Source: an uncultured Pseudomonadota bacterium (GTDB lineage: Bacteria > Bdellovibrionota_B > Oligoflexia > Oligoflexales > Bog-1112). Taken from it: DNA of 10,678 nucleotides. Shown piece by piece: positions 6,913-10,678 of the stretch. The stretch's first letter is position 1. Every line of letters begins with the position of its first letter. Location of the stretch: contig CALBMD010000283.1 of assembly GCA_937896265.1 (NCBI GenBank), positions 1 to 10,678 of the forward strand, read 5' to 3'. The notes beneath the pieces were generated by a model. That model saw only the letters and a list, made by a program, of their open reading frames with translations. It ran no database searches and was not told the DNA's origin. Position numbers and translations under genes: made by a program.

Positions 6913-9900
6913 CGTGTTAGTTCCCGTGCGCCGCTTTTTTGCAGTACAGCTATAATTGCTTCTTTGGCCTCAATTTGTGTAGTTTGCATTGCCTTAATTA
7001 ATTGTTCGCACTGTGTATTTTTGCGCAGATAGGTCATAGCAACTTCTAAGCGACGATTTTCATCAAAAGGACTTAGCCAATCAAGGCCTTCTTCATAGAC
7101 AATGCGGCTGGCAACATAGGCAGCAATAATGGCTACTTTATAATTGTCAGGAAGGCGAGCAAGAATCCTGTCGCTATACTTTTTGCGCAAAATAGGCGGG
7201 CAATGGCCTAAAATAATGCTTTGAAAATCAGAGTCAGACAAGATTTTTTCTTGTTTTGCCATGAAACTTTCTGAGAAAGCGTCTTTGACAACATTGATCT
7301 CTCTGGAGATTTCTGTGGCAATTTGCACAAGTTTCTTGCGTTGTTGATTTTTGCGATATTCCCGAAAGAGGAGTTTTGCTTCCATGGCTGCTTTTTCGCG
7401 GAGAATTTCGATTACTTCAGAAACATACTGGTCCTTAATTTGAAGAAACTCTTCTGGTTCTAAAATCAAAGAGGCAATAATCTCGTAAGAAGAACAAATC
7501 ACACCGGTTTTATTGGCTGTGGAGTCTTTGACCATGACAATGCCCATTTCTTCAAGGCGCTCCCTTGCTCCTGGAGTAAAGAAGATATTTGCACCTTCAA
7601 CAATAGCTCTGCAGTTTGGTTTGCCATCTTCTTCTAGGAAGGCCTTGCAGTTGTTCTCGTTGACGCTGTAAGGTCTACCACCTGCAGGCAAAAAGATATC
7701 GGCATAACAGCTTGTGTGCAGACGGTTGCGAATGCTGATATTTTCGATAGTGTTAGAGTGGACAACAAAGGCTTTTTGCAAACCGCCTGATGATAAGAAG
7801 CTCGGATTAAATTCACAGCTTGATAGCCCTTGGTTGACAAGACGTAATAGCTCTGGCCAATGCAAGCCATTAGGGTCAAAAGCAGCACCCAAACCATCAG
7901 CAATAGCGACAATACGAGCGTTTTCACCATATTCGCGGTGCATAATCTTGAGCGCATTGCCAGCGACATCGCCATCGGGGCCACCTGTCATTTTGACTGT
8001 GAATTTTTCTTTTAAGGGATTAATGCCAATAAAACGCAGCGTGTGTTCAACGTAAACCTGCACGCCTTCTGATGTTACACCATATTGCTTATGGTTGATG
8101 CCAGAACCCATTTTTGAAGACATAAAGGCGTTGGCATAACGATAACCTCGTCTAGCAGCTTGCTCAGGTACCCAAGCTATAAGGTCATTAGTCATATTTT
8201 CGTCAGGGCCAAGGTATAAAATTTCTTCTGTCTTATAGAAGGATATTTGGCGACTAAAGGATTCTTCATGAGATTCGTCCTCAGAGACAATAAGATCTAG
8301 TAGTGCATTAATGGCACTTTTGACTGCTCTTGTCTTTGATCCCTCGGGGCGTACGACCATAACAGCCTTTGATCCTCCCTCCGGGATATCTTTGTTTTTT
8401 TGTTGTTGTGCCTGGCTTAAACCATAGACTTCGTCGAAAAGCCCTGACATAGCAAATTCATAGTCTGCTGTATTGCGAGGCAACACGACGCGCAAACCAC
8501 CGCGGGAGACATCGCGCCATCGCACATGAAAGAAGCGGAAGTCTCTGCCGGTGACAAAGAAAATGCCAAAGGGGCGGTTTGGGTAAAACGTTTCATCAAG
8601 CACTTCAGGGGAGAGGCGGAATGCCAAACCAGTTTTGGTGTGAAGAAAATAGTTTGTCTTAAGCACACACTCGATAAACTTAATGGCTTCGAGATAGATT
8701 TGTGCCTCAATCTTATCAAACAGCTGACCAATACTTGCTTCAAGGCGGGCTTTGATTGTTTGGTACTCGCTCATGCGGGTACTTTCGTCCTGGAGAGGAG
8801 AAAACTTCATACGAAATAAGATAGCCAGATCAATGGTGAGTTGTGTGTGAGTGAGGAAGGTGCGTTCGATTTTATATTGCGAGTAATAATAGATGTTTTC
8901 TTTACCCAGCATAATACCAAGCCAGGAAGCAACGCTGCGGATAAAATTTGCAGCATTCATCGATAGATTAAACGGTGCTTGTGAGAGCAAATTAAAGTTA
9001 TCGGTATCTACTGAACCTAAGGTACGCAAAGCCTTATTAAGCTGTTTCATAGGAATATGATCAGGACCAATCTGCTCATTGGAAGCATGGCGAATCACCA
9101 TGTGGAGAATAAGAATTGGCTCTTGATAACCTTGCTTGAATTCGTAATTAAAAGCTTGTACCACATCAAAACCATAGCGATTCACACAATAGAGGATGTG
9201 CTCTAGAACTTCGGTGATATTAATGCCCTTAAAGCCAGCAGTAATACGGGCTGTGTGGGAGTTAGGCAGCGGCTTGATTGTGGTGTAAGAGCCTTCATGA
9301 AAGAGCATGTGGTAGACCATGTTGAACGAAAACTGCAACCTTGAGGCGCTGGAGTAGACGATAAAATCATGATCAAGGTTGGTAATATAATGGCTAATCT
9401 CACGCGCTCTGTCCGGGGTCTGGGCAGTCATCGCGGCTTCTACTTCTTCTACCTTGCGTATGATATGAGGGTTGGTCATATCAGGAGTGGCATAGGCTCG
9501 CTGGGAAAAAGAGGCTACAAATAAACTTCTGTCTTTGGAGTAATAAATGGAGCCCATCTTTGGTTTGAGGTGAGTTAGCTTGCGAGCCATATCGATTAAA
9601 GCTCTGCGGCTTTCTCCTGGGCCAATGTAGGTTACTTTTTGATGATCTTCATCCCAGAGCTCAACGGTTTGCTTGTTTTCAAAGACGTTACCAGAAACAA
9701 TGGCTGATAAGTGTCTTACTTTCTCATCTCTGGGGGTTGTCTCATAATATATTTGTGGCATATTGCTAAAAAACCAGGGCGTCAGTCTTTCAATGTTTTT
9801 ATTTAGCCCTAGTCTGACATCATGCTCTACTTTGTCTATGTATGCCTTGAGCTCGGTAGGGCTTTTTTCAAACTGGTACTCACGGTCAATAGGGTTTTGG

Positions 9901-9944
9901 ACCTCTGAGAGGTCTTTGTTTAAAGAACTAGATTTTATAGTCAT
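6891..9944 (-). CDS. NAD-dependent glutamate dehydrogenase, large (about 115 kDa) type
   Basis: The enzyme oxidatively deaminates glutamate to 2-oxoglutarate and ammonia with NAD+ (EC 1.4.1.2), linking amino-acid catabolism to the TCA cycle. At 1017 residues it fits the 115-kDa class rather than the roughly 1600-residue bacterial GDH-180 class or the 450-residue hexameric enzymes. The N-terminal 450 residues are the poorly characterised, probably regulatory part. The catalytic core has RWRDVSRGGLR (475-485), GGSKAV with K526, GPDEN (579-583) and SSKMGSG (609-615). The Rossmann region has GGPDGDVAGNA (654-664) and VEGAN (782-786). The last 150 residues are a helical tail. The ATG follows the exbD stop by two nt and has only a weak ribosome site, suggesting coupled translation from exbD. 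Confidence 0.93.
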   Translation of the reverse strand: MTIKSSSLNKDLSEVQNPIDREYQFEKSPTELKAYIDKVEHDVRLGLNKNIERLTPWFFSNMPQIYYETTPRDEKVRHLSAIVSGNVFENKQTVELWDEDHQKVTYIGPGESRRALIDMARKLTHLKPKMGSIYYSKDRSLFVASFSQRAYATPDMTNPHIIRKVEEVEAAMTAQTPDRAREISHYITNLDHDFIVYSSASRLQFSFNMVYHMLFHEGSYTTIKPLPNSHTARITAGFKGINITEVLEHILYCVNRYGFDVVQAFNYEFKQGYQEPILILHMVIRHASNEQIGPDHIPMKQLNKALRTLGSVDTDNFNLLSQAPFNLSMNAANFIRSVASWLGIMLGKENIYYYSQYKIERTFLTHTQLTIDLAILFRMKFSPLQDESTRMSEYQTIKARLEASIGQLFDKIEAQIYLEAIKFIECVLKTNYFLHTKTGLAFRLSPEVLDETFYPNRPFGIFFVTGRDFRFFHVRWRDVSRGGLRVVLPRNTADYEFAMSGLFDEVYGLSQAQQQKNKDIPEGGSKAVMVVRPEGSKTRAVKSAINALLDLIVSEDESHEESFSRQISFYKTEEILYLGPDENMTNDLIAWVPEQAARRGYRYANAFMSSKMGSGINHKQYGVTSEGVQVYVEHTLRFIGINPLKEKFTVKMTGGPDGDVAGNALKIMHREYGENARIVAIADGLGAAFDPNGLHWPELLRLVNQGLSSCEFNPSFLSSGGLQKAFVVHSNTIENISIRNRLHTSCYADIFLPAGGRPYSVNENNCKAFLEEDGKPNCRAIVEGANIFFTPGARERLEEMGIVMVKDSTANKTGVICSSYEIIASLILEPEEFLQIKDQYVSEVIEILREKAAMEAKLLFREYRKNQQRKKLVQIATEISREINVVKDAFSESFMAKQEKILSDSDFQSIILGHCPPILRKKYSDRILARLPDNYKVAIIAAYVASRIVYEEGLDWLSPFDENRRLEVAMTYLRKNTQCEQLIKAMQTTQIEAKEAIIAVLQKSGARELTRLALEGS

Positions 9945-9946
9945 GT

Positions 9947-10381
9947 TTATTTCTTTTTTGTTGTTACTGGATCGACATTTAATGCGAAGTCGTTTATGCC
10001 ATTTTTGCGCACTTCGTCGATCAACTCAACAACTTTGCCATGTGGAGTGAGCACATCGGCGCTGATGAGGGCTTGAAGGTTGGTCGCATTATTTGCATTT
10101 GCCTTTGCTTCTGTGATTTTGATAGCAATTTCGGAAAATTGTATGGGTTTGCCATCTAAATATAGCTGTGCTTTATCATCAAGAACAAAACCAAGGTTTT
10201 TAGTTTTGGCATCTAGAGAGGCGCCAGTGTCAGCTTGTGGTAATTTTACTTCAATGGATCGATTAACAATGTAACTCGTGGTTACCATAAATATAATGAG
10301 AAGTACAAGCATCACGTCAACCAAAGGTGTGACATTGATGCCGGTGATTTCATCTTCATTGTCATTTGTGTTGACGGCCAT
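9947..10381 (-). CDS. exbD: ExbD/TolR-family inner-membrane energy-transduction protein
   Basis: This 144-residue protein has the standard family plan: a short charged cytoplasmic N-terminus, one membrane helix (about 17-38) preceded by INVTPLVDV, and a periplasmic domain of about 105 residues. D22 in the helix is the conserved proton-conducting aspartate. With ExbB/TolQ it uses the proton motive force to drive TonB- or TolA-type partners, or other envelope machines in lineages with many ExbBD copies. The ATG has GGGAG five nt upstream (10387-10391), which overlaps the exbB stop region. It is the middle gene of the tight series exbB-exbD-glutamate dehydrogenase. ExbD versus TolR cannot be settled here because no TonB, TolA or TolB gene is visible. 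Confidence 0.92.
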   Translation of the reverse strand: MAVNTNDNEDEITGINVTPLVDVMLVLLIIFMVTTSYIVNRSIEVKLPQADTGASLDAKTKNLGFVLDDKAQLYLDGKPIQFSEIAIKITEAKANANNATNLQALISADVLTPHGKVVELIDEVRKNGINDFALNVDPVTTKKK

Positions 10382-10390
10382 ACCAGCTCC

Positions 10391-10678
10391 CTATCCTTGA
10401 TATGTCATAACTGTTTTAATAAGTGACTGAATATTTGACATATGTCTCTTTACGATCCGGTTGAAGACGTTAAAAGCAATGACAGCAGGAATAGCAACAA
10501 GCAAGCCAACAGCTGTAGCAACCAGCGCTTCGGAAATGCCAGCCATAACCACCGATGGCCCACCATCTGGGTTGGCTGACAGATCATGAAAGGCTTTAAT
10601 AATGCCTATAACAGTACCAAAAAGGCCGATAAAAGGTGCGTTGTTTCCTAGCGTGCCAAGAAAGACAAGCCCCTTATC
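10391..10678 (-). CDS. exbB: ExbB/TolQ-family proton channel protein, C-terminal part
   Basis: Translation of the minus strand from the right edge gives 95 residues ending in a TAG at 10391-10393; the N-terminal half lies outside the window. The segment APFIGLFGTVIGII followed by AF is the hallmark of the second membrane helix. ISEALVATAVGLLVAIP is the third and includes the conserved glutamate and threonine that line the channel. A basic cytoplasmic tail follows (RIVKRHM). ExbB forms the pentameric channel around an ExbD dimer. The stop lies nine nt before the exbD start, and its bases are part of the exbD ribosome binding site, so translation of the two is closely linked. ExbB, TolQ and MotA-like relatives share this region; the ExbD partner next door supports the ExbB/TolQ call. 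Confidence 0.92.
   Translation of the reverse strand, partial: DKGLVFLGTLGNNAPFIGLFGTVIGIIKAFHDLSANPDGGPSVVMAGISEALVATAVGLLVAIPAVIAFNVFNRIVKRHMSNIQSLIKTVMTYQG

Noticed and set aside
7634..8819. Several open frames of about 100 codons on both strands inside the glutamate dehydrogenase gene
   Set aside because: All are shadows of a continuous, motif-rich coding frame; their translations have odd composition and no domain features.
1..10678. CRISPR array, transposon, phage, tRNA or rRNA genes
   Set aside because: No regularly spaced direct repeats, transposase or integrase motifs, terminal repeats, cloverleaf or rRNA-like stretches were seen in reading the window.

Overview
The window looks like chromosomal DNA from a Gram-negative bacterium. 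It carries an ExbB/ExbD (TolQ/TolR-type) inner-membrane pair, several proteins with Sec signals or membrane anchors, and housekeeping genes era and tsaC. Composition is moderately AT-rich, coding density is high, and neighbouring genes overlap by 4 nt or sit 2 to 9 nt apart. A roughly 1000-residue NAD-dependent glutamate dehydrogenase beside a periplasmic VWA/DUF4159 operon would fit a deltaproteobacterial or Bdellovibrionota-like lineage. That placement is a weak inference, because no rRNA or other taxonomic marker is present. I see no insertion sequence, phage gene, tRNA, rRNA or CRISPR array.

Layout. (1) Bases 2-3081, plus strand: the end of a membrane-anchored protein with a DUF4159-type domain (left end cut by the window), coupled by an ATGA overlap to a 752-residue protein with an intact VWA metal-binding motif, an inactive amidotransferase-like domain and terminal membrane segments. 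Such genes usually accompany MoxR ATPase and DUF58 genes (BatA/aerotolerance-type operons), which would lie to the left. (2) Bases 3065-4297, minus strand: a GT4 glycosyltransferase with an N-terminal signal sequence. Its 3' end overlaps the VWA gene tail-to-tail by 17 bp. (3) Bases 4298-4508: a 211-bp gap with weak promoter-like elements and short inverted repeats. (4) Bases 4509-6082, minus strand: tsaC/sua5 then era, overlapping by 4 nt, making an operon for tRNA t6A synthesis and 30S ribosome maturation. (5) Bases 6083-6261: a divergent intergenic region with a good sigma70-like promoter on the plus strand and a leader of about 93 nt that can fold in two mutually exclusive ways, one of which hides the ribosome binding site. 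(6) Bases 6262-6885, plus strand: an unrecognised exported coiled-coil protein starting with GTG. (7) Bases 6891-10678, minus strand: exbB (cut by the right end), exbD and NAD-glutamate dehydrogenase in one tight operon.

Most genes are ordinary. The points most worth a second look are the competing hairpins in the leader at 6205-6252, the internal signal-peptide-like segment in the DUF4159 protein, the signal peptide on a GT4 enzyme, and the tight linkage of glutamate dehydrogenase to ExbB/ExbD. I do not see convincing evidence of a wholly new multi-gene system.
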